A DNA stretch of 64,000 bases from Sulfurovum indicum (GTDB taxonomy: Bacteria; Campylobacterota; Campylobacteria; Campylobacterales; Sulfurovaceae): positions 1,240,001 through 1,304,000 of the forward strand of contig NZ_CP063164.1 of the NCBI RefSeq assembly GCF_014931715.1, given 5' to 3'. The notes under the pieces are model-generated. The model was not told where the DNA came from. It saw nothing but the letters and a program-made list of their open reading frames with translations, and did no database searches. A program made the translations under genes and the position numbers. The stretch's first letter is position 1, and every line of letters begins with the position of its first letter. Shown here piece after piece: positions 55,726-63,446 of the stretch.

Positions 55726-56007
55726 GTGAGATACGCAAAACAGTATACTATACGTTTTCTCCTCTTTTTCTATCTTTTCTCTTCCTATCTGGGAGCAGCA
55801 CATATCCATCATGATGCACTCGCATCCCATGATGACTGTAAAGTCTGTGTAGTCGCTAAAAACCTTCATAGCGGAGATATACCTGAATCTGGTGTTCTTT
55901 CTGTAGTTTGGGATAGAGATTCTAAACAGATCATATTTTATGAAACAGTTTTTTACCTTGGTATTACAAAAGGTTTTAACGCACAAGCACCTCCTTTTTT
56001 CTTCTAA
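55726..56007 (+). CDS. Small secreted His/Cys protein before the metal-uptake genes
   Basis: The GTG at 55726 follows GAGGAGG. The 93-residue product has a signal peptide (FLLFFYLFSSYLGAAHI) and then HHDALASHDDCKVCVVAKNLH, a His/Asp/Cys cluster suited to metal binding. Layout resembles the protein at 49710. No named family is recognised. A TATACT lies at about 55698-55703 upstream. It starts the cluster that continues with a porin and ABC components. Confidence 0.7.
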   Translation: MRYAKQYTIRFLLFFYLFSSYLGAAHIHHDALASHDDCKVCVVAKNLHSGDIPESGVLSVVWDRDSKQIIFYETVFYLGITKGFNAQAPPFFF

Positions 56008-56109
56008 AATCAATCAAACAACCAGCATTAATTTACTCGTTTCGAAGCCTCGACTTAAAAAGTGAGTAATGCATACTATTTTATTTTTCACTATTTTAGG
56101 AGAACAAGC

Positions 56110-57417
56110 ATGACAAAAAAAATAATAATAATGTCTCTGGCTGCTTCTGCAACACTTTTTGCACAAAGCGACCTGGCACAACTCAAAGCACAATTAGCCC
56201 AACAGATACGCATAACACAATCCTTAATCAAACGTGTGGAAGAGCTTGAAAACAAACAAGCAACGATCACTGCCAATAAAGAGCTGGAGAAAAATGCAAT
56301 ACTAAATGGATCTAAGGAAAAACAGTCAACAACTGTTGCCAATACCCCTAAAACTGTGCAAGCATCTTCTGCAACCTTTGACCAAGGCTCTTTTCTGCCT
56401 GATATTGCATTGATTCTGAACGGTTCAGCAGTTGGAAGAAATGTGGACAACAGCACGTATGAAACCTATTGGATACCGGGATTCAGCGAATATATTACCG
56501 GTGAAGAGAGTGAGATCCCTTTTAACAAAAACCGTGGATTTAACTTTAACTATGCGGAAGTTTCTCTACACTCAACGGTAGGTCCCTACTTTGATGCAGA
56601 TGCGATCTTCCATCTGCATCCGGATGCATTTGAGATCGAAGAAGCCTATATCACTTCCCGTGCTTTACCATATGGCCTTCGTGCCAAGGCAGGAAAGTTC
56701 AGAAGTGAATTCGGGCGTATCAATGCGATCCATCAACATGCATGGAACTTTACTTCAAAACCTCTTGCTTTTGAAGCATTTCTTGGTGCTGAGGGTATCA
56801 ATGATGCAGGTGTACAGCTTCAGTGGGTGTTTCCTGCCGATATCTATCTGATGGCTGGATTTGAAACGATGCAGGGCAGCAACGATGTCAGCTTCGGAAA
56901 CACAGAGCAGAACAACCTCTACATAGGATATCTCAAAAGCAGTTTTGACCTCACAGATACAACTACGCTCCTTGCCGGCACATCCATAGCACATGGGAAA
57001 AATGAAGATGGACACAATACCGATCTCTATGGTGCTGACCTTACCGTTAAGGCAGCCTTGGACAGTTACAGTACTCTTTTATGGCAATCCGAATTGCTCT
57101 ATCGTGATAAAAAAACAGATAATGGATCAGATAAGCAGGCCGGATATTATACACAACTGATCTATCAGTATGACCGAAACTGGGCAGCAGGTATCCGCTA
57201 TGACGATCTCTTTAAAAATATCTCCGATCAACCCGACGATCTTGACCGATATACAGCTATGCTGGAGTACAAACCGTTTGAGTTCACAAAATTCAGACTT
57301 CAGTACACCTATGACAGATCAAAGTCCTTTGGTACAGAGGATCAGCGTAAAAACATTTCCGAGATCCTCTTAGGATTTACCATCGAAGCCGGTGCACACA
57401 GTGCACATGCATTTTAG
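56110..57417 (+). CDS. Outer-membrane porin-like protein linked to metal uptake
   Basis: The ATG at 56110 is preceded by AGGAGAA. After the signal peptide (LAASATLFA) comes a coiled-coil segment (LAQLKAQLAQQIRITQSLIKRVEELENK) as found in trimeric porins. A beta-barrel follows (FNFNYAEVSLHSTVGPYFDADAIF, LRAKAGKFRSEFGRINAIHQH, YYTQLIYQYD) and ends GFTIEAGAHSAHAF. It lies 9 bp before the ZnuA-like gene, so it may bring metal ions through the outer membrane. Confidence 0.82.
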   Translation: MTKKIIIMSLAASATLFAQSDLAQLKAQLAQQIRITQSLIKRVEELENKQATITANKELEKNAILNGSKEKQSTTVANTPKTVQASSATFDQGSFLPDIALILNGSAVGRNVDNSTYETYWIPGFSEYITGEESEIPFNKNRGFNFNYAEVSLHSTVGPYFDADAIFHLHPDAFEIEEAYITSRALPYGLRAKAGKFRSEFGRINAIHQHAWNFTSKPLAFEAFLGAEGINDAGVQLQWVFPADIYLMAGFETMQGSNDVSFGNTEQNNLYIGYLKSSFDLTDTTTLLAGTSIAHGKNEDGHNTDLYGADLTVKAALDSYSTLLWQSELLYRDKKTDNGSDKQAGYYTQLIYQYDRNWAAGIRYDDLFKNISDQPDDLDRYTAMLEYKPFEFTKFRLQYTYDRSKSFGTEDQRKNISEILLGFTIEAGAHSAHAF

Positions 57418-57426
57418 GAGTAGAAG

Positions 57427-58308
57427 ATGAAAAACATATTCTCTATCTTCATATTATTATCGGCTATGGCATCTGCACAGCTCAATGTCGTGGCAAGCTA
57501 TCCCTATCTGGGCAAGATCGTAAAAGCTGTCGGAGGAGAAAATGTTAGAGTCAAAGTTCTTGCTTCGCCAAAATTTGATCCACATTTCATTATTCCCAAA
57601 CCTTCGCTCATCCCTGCCATTGCACGGGCAGATATACTTATAGCCAACGGTGCCGGGCTGGAAACAGGCTGGCTGCCGCCTTTGATCAAAAGTGCCAACA
57701 ATCCAAAAGTGCAAATAGGTGCAAAAGGCTTTGTCGATGCCAGTCATGCCGTCAAACTCATTGACAAGCCAAAATCTGTTTCCCGTGCCTATGGAGATGT
57801 GCATCCGGAAGGAAATCCACACTTTAGTACTGATCCACACAATATCATCCCTATAGCCAACTATATCACTGAAAAACTCTCCAAACTTGACGAGGCCCAT
57901 GCACAGGAATATCATCATAATCTGACTAAATTCAGCAGAGAATGGAAAAAATTTTTGAAAATTTTTGATGCGCAGATGCAAACATGCAAAGGTAAAAAAG
58001 TGGTACAGTATCATGAACTGTACAACTATATACTCAGACGTTACGATATAAATGCAGTTGCTACGATAGAACCGCTTCCTGGTATCTCTCCAAGTTCAAA
58101 ACATACTATTGCGTTGATCAGAAAAATAAAAAAAGAACACATAAAAACCATTTTACAAGACCCGTATCATGAGAGTAAGACAGCTCATTTTATAGCAGCC
58201 AAAACAGATGCAAAGGTTATGGTTGTACCACACGATGTCAGTGCCGTCAGCGGTACAGATACATTAAGAACATTTTATGAAACAATGGCAAAACGGTTAT
58301 GTCACTGA
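57427..58308 (+). CDS. Metal ABC-transporter substrate-binding protein (ZnuA-like, cluster A-I)
   Basis: The signal peptide is followed by NVVASYPYLGKIVKAVGGENVRV and FDPHFIIPKPSLIPAI, where the His is the first metal ligand. NPHFSTDPHNI, YHELYNYILRRYDI and DPYHESKTAHFIA supply the further ligands expected for Zn2+ or Mn2+ binding. It lacks the long His-rich loop of ZnuA, so the metal is uncertain. It overlaps the permease gene by 10 bp. Confidence 0.9.
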   Translation: MKNIFSIFILLSAMASAQLNVVASYPYLGKIVKAVGGENVRVKVLASPKFDPHFIIPKPSLIPAIARADILIANGAGLETGWLPPLIKSANNPKVQIGAKGFVDASHAVKLIDKPKSVSRAYGDVHPEGNPHFSTDPHNIIPIANYITEKLSKLDEAHAQEYHHNLTKFSREWKKFLKIFDAQMQTCKGKKVVQYHELYNYILRRYDINAVATIEPLPGISPSSKHTIALIRKIKKEHIKTILQDPYHESKTAHFIAAKTDAKVMVVPHDVSAVSGTDTLRTFYETMAKRLCH

Positions 58309-59051
58309 TATCACTCTTGTGGCCGGCTTTTGCCCTGGCCATTTTACTAGTATTCATTCATTCAATGTTTGGACTGGAGATCATTAGGCGCGGAGTTATA
58401 TTTACCGATCTTGCCATTGGCCAATTCGCAGCCATTGGGGTAGCAGTAAGTCTCCTGTTTTTTGAAGGAAAGCATACTTTTGTGCTTACACTTGTTTTTG
58501 CACTGACTGGAGCATTTCTTATCTCTTTGGCAACCTATCGTGTAAAACATATTGAAGCCTTTATCGGTATGCTGTATGCCTTGGGGGCCAGCAGTATTAT
58601 TGTTTTACTTTCCAATACAACACAGGGAACAGAGCTTTTCAACAAACTTCAGGCAACAGATATTCTGTTCACTGCATCATCCGACCTCTGGGAACCATTG
58701 ATCCTCTATAGTATTATTAGTGCCTTATTTGCATTTTTTTATCCTAAGTTTACAGGCATTGCAAAAGAGATGTTGTTTTTTGGTCTGCTTGCATTAACCG
58801 TTACCTCTTCCGTACAACTTGCAGGTGTTCTGGTAGTTTTTGTACTGCTTATTGTACCTGCTTTTATTTCCCTGCTTCAAACAAAATTTGCCAAACTTCC
58901 CTTTTCATGGATAACAGGCTCTTTCATTATTATCTTTGCTATGATCATCTCATATTTTTTTGATCTGCCAACCGGATATACGATTGTATTTATTGCTTCC
59001 CTTTCCGGTATCCTGAGTGCTTTGATATTGAGTGATCAAAAAACAGGATAG
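58299..59051 (+). CDS. Metal ABC-transporter permease (ZnuB/ABC-3 family)
   Basis: The 250-residue protein has about eight transmembrane helices and ABC-3 family elements: GVIFTDLAIGQFAAIGVAVS, VKHIEAFIGMLYALGASS and FVLLIVPAFISLL. It would pair with the binding protein before it. No ATP-binding subunit gene follows; the next gene is on the opposite strand, so the ATPase must be encoded elsewhere. Confidence 0.88.
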   Translation: MSLISLLWPAFALAILLVFIHSMFGLEIIRRGVIFTDLAIGQFAAIGVAVSLLFFEGKHTFVLTLVFALTGAFLISLATYRVKHIEAFIGMLYALGASSIIVLLSNTTQGTELFNKLQATDILFTASSDLWEPLILYSIISALFAFFYPKFTGIAKEMLFFGLLALTVTSSVQLAGVLVVFVLLIVPAFISLLQTKFAKLPFSWITGSFIIIFAMIISYFFDLPTGYTIVFIASLSGILSALILSDQKTG

Positions 59052-59156
59052 TGGAATAATACCCAACCTATAAGAGATCTGTTTCAAAAGCTTTTAGATG
59101 AAAACCTAAAAAGGGGTGGTATCAAATGGCTCACATCAGCGCGCGCAGATAGGATC

Positions 59157-59183
59157 GCGGGGTAAAATCACCCCGCAATTTTA
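59157..59183. terminator. Terminator between the permease and barrel genes
   Basis: GCGGGGT at 59157-59163 pairs perfectly with ACCCCGC at 59170-59176 around a 6-nt loop, followed by AATTTTA. It could serve both convergent transcripts. Confidence 0.72.
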
Positions 59184-60044
59184 AAATTTATAATTTACAA
59201 TAGCTCTTATGTTCTTTACTTCCACATTTTCATTTTTTAACGGCAGCTCCGTTGCCCTCTGGTAGATGTACTGTAGTCTAACAACAGCATTGCCAATGCT
59301 TTTTCCAACTCCTACGGCATAAGCTCTGTCAAACTCCATGGCATGGTGTTGCAGTTTTAAGCCGTCATTCATAATTGCAAAGGCTCTCTTGCCAAAATAA
59401 GCGGCCGTCCCGAAGTGCCAACTGTTGTAATGAGCATGCAGCTTCACGGCGGAAGTAAAGTAGCTCTCTTTTGCATTCTTTGTAAATGTATTTTGGTTCT
59501 CTTCATCGATGTTGATGTAGAGATTTTCAGAAGTCAGCTTTATTTTATATGCACCTATTTGTATTTTAAAGTCTATGTTAACATTACTCTGATAAACATC
59601 AAAATCTTTGTAATCTGTATAATATTGGGTAAAATTCAGACCAAGCTTTTTGGAAGGAAAGTAGCTTATCCCCGCACCGTAAGCATCTCCACCGTCCGTT
59701 ATGGCGATATTGTCATACAAGACGGTAAGATAATTCAGGTTTAAAGCAAAACTTTTATTAGGTGCATAAGCATAACGCAAAAAGAGTTTTTCCACATCAA
59801 GGTCATCTCTTAGCGGCGGCTGTTTTGTTTGTGTCTTTCCACGCTCATAGGCAAATCTTATTTCAGAGTTTTGTATATGCAGATCTCCGCCAATGCCATA
59901 CACAACTCCATCTATCTTTTGTTTGGAGTTGTCAAAATCTTTACTCTCGAAGTAGAGCTGCATACTTGAATGGATGGGCTGAAACTCCACACCATAAAGA
60001 TTTAAGGCTATACACAAAAATGTAAAAATTTTTTTCATCATCAA
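59181..60044 (-). CDS. Outer-membrane beta-barrel protein coupled to a multihaem cytochrome
   Basis: A signal peptide (IFTFLCIALNLYG) is followed by alternating hydrophobic strands (SSMQLYFESKD, EIRFAYERGK, KLFLRYAYAPNK, AGISYFPSKKLGLNFTQYYTDYKDF) ending in the C-terminal aromatic strand RAIVNYKF. At 287 residues it would make a barrel of perhaps 12-14 strands. It overlaps the cytochrome gene by 4 bp. I recognise no named family. Base composition is more AT-rich than the surroundings. Confidence 0.78.
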   Translation of the reverse strand: MMMKKIFTFLCIALNLYGVEFQPIHSSMQLYFESKDFDNSKQKIDGVVYGIGGDLHIQNSEIRFAYERGKTQTKQPPLRDDLDVEKLFLRYAYAPNKSFALNLNYLTVLYDNIAITDGGDAYGAGISYFPSKKLGLNFTQYYTDYKDFDVYQSNVNIDFKIQIGAYKIKLTSENLYINIDEENQNTFTKNAKESYFTSAVKLHAHYNSWHFGTAAYFGKRAFAIMNDGLKLQHHAMEFDRAYAVGVGKSIGNAVVRLQYIYQRATELPLKNENVEVKNIRAIVNYKF

Positions 60045-61150
60045 AATTCAAATCTCTCTTTTTTAAACTCTACAAAATCTGTTGCTATTTTTTCATTTTG
60101 CAGATTAAGTTTTTTTGCTGCATTGGGATTTACAAGGTACCAACCTAAAACAACCTCTACACTATCCCCTTTTTGTAAAGCAAAATCATACTTTACGCTT
60201 CTTTTTTCGTTTGCTTTTATCATGGTATCACGCAGTGTAGTTGAAGCTTTCCATGGCATAGCAGGTTTTCCGTTATGCCCTATAACTCGCACAAAAACTT
60301 CATCTTTGAGTTGTATCTTTTTTCCGCCTCTGTTTACGCTTACTTTTAATATGCCAACTCTTAGAGGATGCAAAAGAAGTGCGTGTGATGTTTGGTTGTC
60401 GATATTTACCACAAAATCATCAATCTCTCTCAAAAGGGAGATATTGACATACTTTTGAAGCATATCGGAGTGAAAATGGCTCCCTGCAAAACCATGAAAA
60501 GCATGGGTCTTTCTTTGTGTCATATCTGAAACACTCCCTTTTACCTGTAGCATATGACAGCTTACACAGTTCGCGCCATCCATCTCATTGGCTATATTTG
60601 TCGAGCAGACATTTAAACCAAATTTATTTGCCTTGTGCGAATGACACCCGATGCAGACATTACCATTTTCCATAAGCCTGTTTTCATTTGTAGATATTTT
60701 ATGAAATGGAGATTTCGCATGCTCTTTGCGTGTACCAAAATAGTTTTTCTCTTGCGTTGCAATGATGTTTATGTTAGATATTTTATGTTTTTCAATCCTC
60801 TCTATTCTATGACAATACGCACATGAAATACCATCTGTATGTGTGACATTTGTTACATCCGGAAGAGCTTTTTTCCCTTTTGTTTTCATTTTATCCAGGT
60901 TGTTTGCAGCGGGAGTGTGGCATTTGCCACATGCATAGCGTTGCTCTTTTTGGTTATGTGGGTGTTTGCTCCACACAGCATTGTGAATGGGGTCTTTTTG
61001 TGGAATTGAGTGTGTATGCATAGAGCCTTCAAACTCATTGTAGATTTGACTATGACAACTTTTACACTCTTGGTTTTTGGCAAAATGATGCACTTGGTCA
61101 TTTGCAACAAGCAGCGAAACGATAAATATAAATGAAGTGAGTTTTAACAC
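60041..61150 (-). CDS. Five-haem cytochrome c, secreted
   Basis: After a short signal peptide there are five CxxCH haem sites: CKSCH, CGKCH, CAYCH, CIGCH and CVSCH. Many extra histidines could be distal ligands. The haem part (about residues 25-215) resembles the cytochrome c554 type. The last 150 residues have no haem and look like a beta domain (FVVNIDNQTSHALLLHP, VFVRVIGHNGKPAMPW). It is likely an electron carrier or terminal reductase in the periplasm or at the outer membrane. Confidence 0.88.
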   Translation of the reverse strand: MLKLTSFIFIVSLLVANDQVHHFAKNQECKSCHSQIYNEFEGSMHTHSIPQKDPIHNAVWSKHPHNQKEQRYACGKCHTPAANNLDKMKTKGKKALPDVTNVTHTDGISCAYCHRIERIEKHKISNINIIATQEKNYFGTRKEHAKSPFHKISTNENRLMENGNVCIGCHSHKANKFGLNVCSTNIANEMDGANCVSCHMLQVKGSVSDMTQRKTHAFHGFAGSHFHSDMLQKYVNISLLREIDDFVVNIDNQTSHALLLHPLRVGILKVSVNRGGKKIQLKDEVFVRVIGHNGKPAMPWKASTTLRDTMIKANEKRSVKYDFALQKGDSVEVVLGWYLVNPNAAKKLNLQNEKIATDFVEFKKERFEF

Positions 61151-61256
61151 TTTTTTCCCTTAATAGTATAATAGTAAGGATTATAATAATGTTAACTTTA
61201 TTTTATATTAAAAAGAGAAATGCCACTTCATTATCCAAAATTTAAATCCAAATAAC

Positions 61257-61262
61257 TACAAT
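61257..61262 (+). promoter_or_regulatory. -10-like box upstream of the candidate small RNA
   Basis: TACAAT in an AT-rich stretch would start transcription near 61269. No clear -35 is seen. Confidence 0.3.
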
Positions 61263-61386
61263 AGAATTCTAATTCGAGGGACAATGAGCAGCCGATGAAT
61301 AGTTCCGCTGCATATTGAGCCGTACCTTGGCATTGAATTGGGACTCTTTTTTGATCGCATGTTTCAAAGAAACAATCTTCTCCTGT

Positions 61387-61411
61387 AAGGTGTAGTATCA
61401 AAGCCCCTATT
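61387..61411. repeat. att-like 25-bp direct repeat, left copy
   Basis: It matches 62907-62931 at 24 of 25 positions and includes the first arm of the terminator hairpin. The two copies bound 1.5 kb that holds the toxin-antitoxin pair. Duplication of the 3' end of an RNA gene is the usual footprint of tyrosine-integrase insertion. Confidence 0.6.
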
Positions 61412-61430
61412 TATCGGGCTTTTCGTTTTT
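61400..61430 (+). terminator. Rho-independent terminator
   Basis: AAAGCCC (61400-61406) pairs with GGGCTTT (61416-61422), followed by TCGTTTTT. It is a typical strong plus-strand terminator and does not follow any annotated plus-strand gene, which is the main support for the small RNA. Confidence 0.78.
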
Positions 61431-61569
61431 ACTCTTCCCTTGAAAAAGCAGCTTTAAGCGTAAAAATGGGCACAGTTTTGGGCACGGTGGTTTTACCTTA
61501 TATCACCACAAACTGCATTAGATAAATAACAACTTCCCATATATTATCCAACTCAATGATTTCCTTCAA

Positions 61570-61609
61570 AATTTGTCAAATTGACAAATTTACTTAAATT
61601 GGTTAAAAT
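61570..61609 (+). promoter_or_regulatory. Palindromic operator overlapping the toxin-antitoxin promoter
   Basis: 61570-61590 is a perfect palindrome with 10-bp arms (AATTTGTCAA / TTGACAAATT) around one base. Its right half contains TTGACA (61581-61586), a consensus -35, with TAAAAT at 61604-61609 after 17 bp. A start near 61616 would coincide with the ATG at 61617, so the mRNA may be leaderless. The arrangement suggests autorepression by the HTH protein. Confidence 0.65.
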
Positions 61610-61616
61610 GACAACT

Positions 61617-62054
61617 ATGAAAATAGATCACAAAGCATTCGAGACTTTACTTAAAGCCAAAGGTATCAGTAAAAAAGCCTTTTCTGCCTACAGCAGTATT
61701 CCCTACTACACCGTCGCCGGCTGGAAAAAGTCGGGAGAGGTACCAAACTATGCGATGATCCTACTTCGCAATATGCCCACGTCCAAAGCCTATGTCACTG
61801 CCGGTGAGCTGATCGAAGCCGGCTTACCCAAAGCGATCCTCTGGAACAACGATCCCGACAAGAAAGTACCGGTGGATATCTTCATCGTCGCCACGCTCCA
61901 AAGAGCCTATAACGATTTTGCCGTGCAAAAGCTTGCCGAGTTTTTCGGTTGGGAGCGGATCCTTGCTGCTTTGCTCAAACACAAAGAGCGTGTGAGTGAC
62001 AAACTCATTGAAAGTGTCACCGCCTATCTGCAAGATCATCAGAGCGCCGCATGA
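61617..62054 (+). CDS. HTH-type antitoxin/regulator partner of AbiEii-like toxin
   Basis: From the ATG at 61617 the protein has 145 residues. Its N-terminus FETLLKAKGISKKAFSAYSSIPYYTVAGWKKSG is a phage-repressor-like helix-turn-helix. A helical domain follows, with FAVQKLAEFFGWERILAALLKHKERVSDKLIESV. It overlaps the toxin gene by 4 bp (ATGA). The gene order antitoxin-then-toxin and the palindromic promoter fit an autoregulated toxin-antitoxin system. It is not a classical AbiEi. Confidence 0.75.
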   Translation: MKIDHKAFETLLKAKGISKKAFSAYSSIPYYTVAGWKKSGEVPNYAMILLRNMPTSKAYVTAGELIEAGLPKAILWNNDPDKKVPVDIFIVATLQRAYNDFAVQKLAEFFGWERILAALLKHKERVSDKLIESVTAYLQDHQSAA

Positions 62055-62728
62055 TCAATCCTCAGACCCAAACACTACTGGAGCGGTTTTCTCAAATCGA
62101 TATGTTTGCCGAGCATCAAGCCATTTTGATGGGTGGTACGGCATTGGCATACCATTTGAAACATCGAGAAAGCTTCGATCTGGATATCTGCTTTCCATTC
62201 GCAGAGAAACTGCCTTCCATGGATTTCTTGGAAACTTTTGAAGATGTTACCTCTTTGGAGTTTGACAGAGCTATTATCGATACCGCCATCAACGAAGGCG
62301 GCGATATTCACGAGCTTATGCAACGGTACATTATCAACGGTGTCAAAGTCGATTTCGTGATCAATCCTTCCAGCAATATCTACGAGAGCAAAATACTCCA
62401 AAACGACACAGGTACCCAGCTGGGAACATTGCGAATCGCTTCTGTAGAGAGCATTTTCAAGCTCAAAGTGCTTTTGCTACTCGATCGAAACAAAATCCGT
62501 GATCTGTACGATGTAGTTTACATGTTCAAACATTGCAGATTTAGCGGGAAAGATTTACTACAAACAATCACACACTATCGCATCACCTACCGTCCGGAAC
62601 ATATCATCGATCTGCTCAAAGCAAAAAAGGAAGATCCTTTTGATTTTGAGGGGATTGAGAATGGTGTGATGGATTTGAGAGAGTATGACAAATTAAAGAA
62701 TGAGTTGTTAAATCTTATAGTGCGCTAA
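62051..62728 (+). CDS. AbiEii/AbiGii-family nucleotidyltransferase toxin
   Basis: The 225-residue protein has the family nucleotidyltransferase signature: MGGTALAYHLKHRESFDLDICF, where GGT and DLD correspond to GS and DxD, then VKVDFVIN and KLKVLLLLDRNKIRDLYDVVYM. Family members transfer nucleotides to tRNA or other targets and act in phage abortive infection. It lies within the repeat-bounded islet, consistent with a mobile defence cargo. Confidence 0.87.
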   Translation: MINPQTQTLLERFSQIDMFAEHQAILMGGTALAYHLKHRESFDLDICFPFAEKLPSMDFLETFEDVTSLEFDRAIIDTAINEGGDIHELMQRYIINGVKVDFVINPSSNIYESKILQNDTGTQLGTLRIASVESIFKLKVLLLLDRNKIRDLYDVVYMFKHCRFSGKDLLQTITHYRITYRPEHIIDLLKAKKEDPFDFEGIENGVMDLREYDKLKNELLNLIVR

Positions 62729-62760
62729 AGGGATATGCCTACTTAACATAAGATATATTG

Positions 62761-62898
62761 TTAAGTTTTTAATAAAAATATCACAGCTCCGCCAATAGCT
62801 ACAAAAAGTAGGTAATACATATCATATAACAAAGTAAAGTATATTGTATTTGTTTGCCTGATTTCCGTAATTGGTGCTTTTAGTATAAAAACCTAAAT
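62761..62898 (-). pseudogene. Possible remnant of a membrane-protein gene
   Basis: A minus-strand frame of about 45 codons ends TLLYDMYYLLFVAIGGAVIF, then LLKT and a stop. It has a clear hydrophobic segment but no start codon with a ribosome site, and it begins beside the right 25-bp repeat. It may be the cut end of a gene, or chance. The rest of 62729-63006 holds nothing else I can support. Confidence 0.2.
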
Positions 62899-62906
62899 AT
62901 CTACAG

Positions 62907-62931
62907 AAGGTATAGTATCAAAGCCCCTATT
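62907..62931. repeat. att-like 25-bp direct repeat, right copy
   Basis: Second copy of 61387-61411 (one mismatch). Here the sequence diverges after the first terminator arm, so no hairpin can form. This is expected for the distal duplicate left by insertion into the 3' end of a gene. Confidence 0.6.
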
Positions 62932-63006
62932 CTGTATAATCATGAACATACATTCGCTTCACAACAGCGACATATGCTTTAAGAAAATAGAAAAACGGAC
63001 ACCATT

Positions 63007-63057
63007 ATGGCACTTTTAAAAAGATTTGTCTCCAAGGTGACCGGTATAAAGGGGTAA
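63007..63057 (+). CDS. Very short open frame (16 codons) before ybgC
   Basis: ATG...TAA encodes MALLKRFVSKVTGIKG, a basic, amphipathic peptide. Its last codons overlap the AAAGGGG that serves ybgC as ribosome site, so it could couple or regulate translation of the downstream gene. No clear ribosome site of its own is seen. Confidence 0.25.
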   Translation: MALLKRFVSKVTGIKG

Positions 63058-63061
63058 GAGA

Positions 63062-63439
63062 GTGAACATACGGGTCTATTATGAAGATACTGATGCCGGG
63101 GGTATTGTCTATCATACCAAATATATCAATTTCTGTGAACGTGCCAGAAGCGATATATTTTTCAACAACGGTATGATGCCCGGTATTGGAGAAAAAAGCG
63201 GTTTTGTTGTACGAAAGATCAATGCAGATTTTTTAGGTAGTGCAAAGCTGGGAGACCTGCTTACTGTAAAGAATACGTTACTGCAGCTCAAACGAAGCTC
63301 CGCCATCCTTCTTCAGGAGATCTACAGGGAGAAGGAAAAGCTCTTTGGCATGGAGATCGTTCTGGTTTATATGGAGAACGGAAGGGTTTCCCGCATCCCT
63401 GAGAAGTTCAGAACACTTTTTTCAACAACTGAAGAGTGA
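63062..63439 (+). CDS. ybgC: YbgC/FadM-family acyl-CoA thioesterase (hotdog fold)
   Basis: The signature YYEDTDAGGIVYHTKYINFCERAR is present, with the catalytic Asp of DTDAGGIVY. The 125-residue length fits the family. It hydrolyses acyl-CoA or acyl-ACP thioesters. The start is a GTG at 63062 with AAGGGG upstream. It lies 7 bp before the hydrogenase protease gene and is not next to tol-pal genes here. Confidence 0.9.
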   Translation: MNIRVYYEDTDAGGIVYHTKYINFCERARSDIFFNNGMMPGIGEKSGFVVRKINADFLGSAKLGDLLTVKNTLLQLKRSSAILLQEIYREKEKLFGMEIVLVYMENGRVSRIPEKFRTLFSTTEE

Positions 63440-63446
63440 GTTGCCG

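Larger units (their letters stand above)
61269..61430 (+). ncRNA. Candidate small RNA ending in an intrinsic terminator
   Basis: This stretch of about 160 bases has no credible open frame but is rich in stems: CAATGAGCAG (about 61282) with CTGCATATTG, and the perfect hairpin TGTTTC-AAA-GAAACA (61360-61374). It ends in a strong terminator at 61400-61430. It matches no RNA family that I can identify. A duplicated piece of its 3' end lies at 62907-62931. The call rests on structure and terminator only. Confidence 0.4.

Noticed and set aside
55490-55738. 82-codon minus-strand frame after the RND pump gene
   Set aside because: It overlaps the pump 3' end and the small secreted gene's start region, lacks a ribosome site and has no recognisable domain.
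59415-59744. 109-codon plus-strand frame inside the barrel gene
   Set aside because: Antisense shadow of the barrel; the minus-strand frame has a signal peptide and a proper terminal strand.
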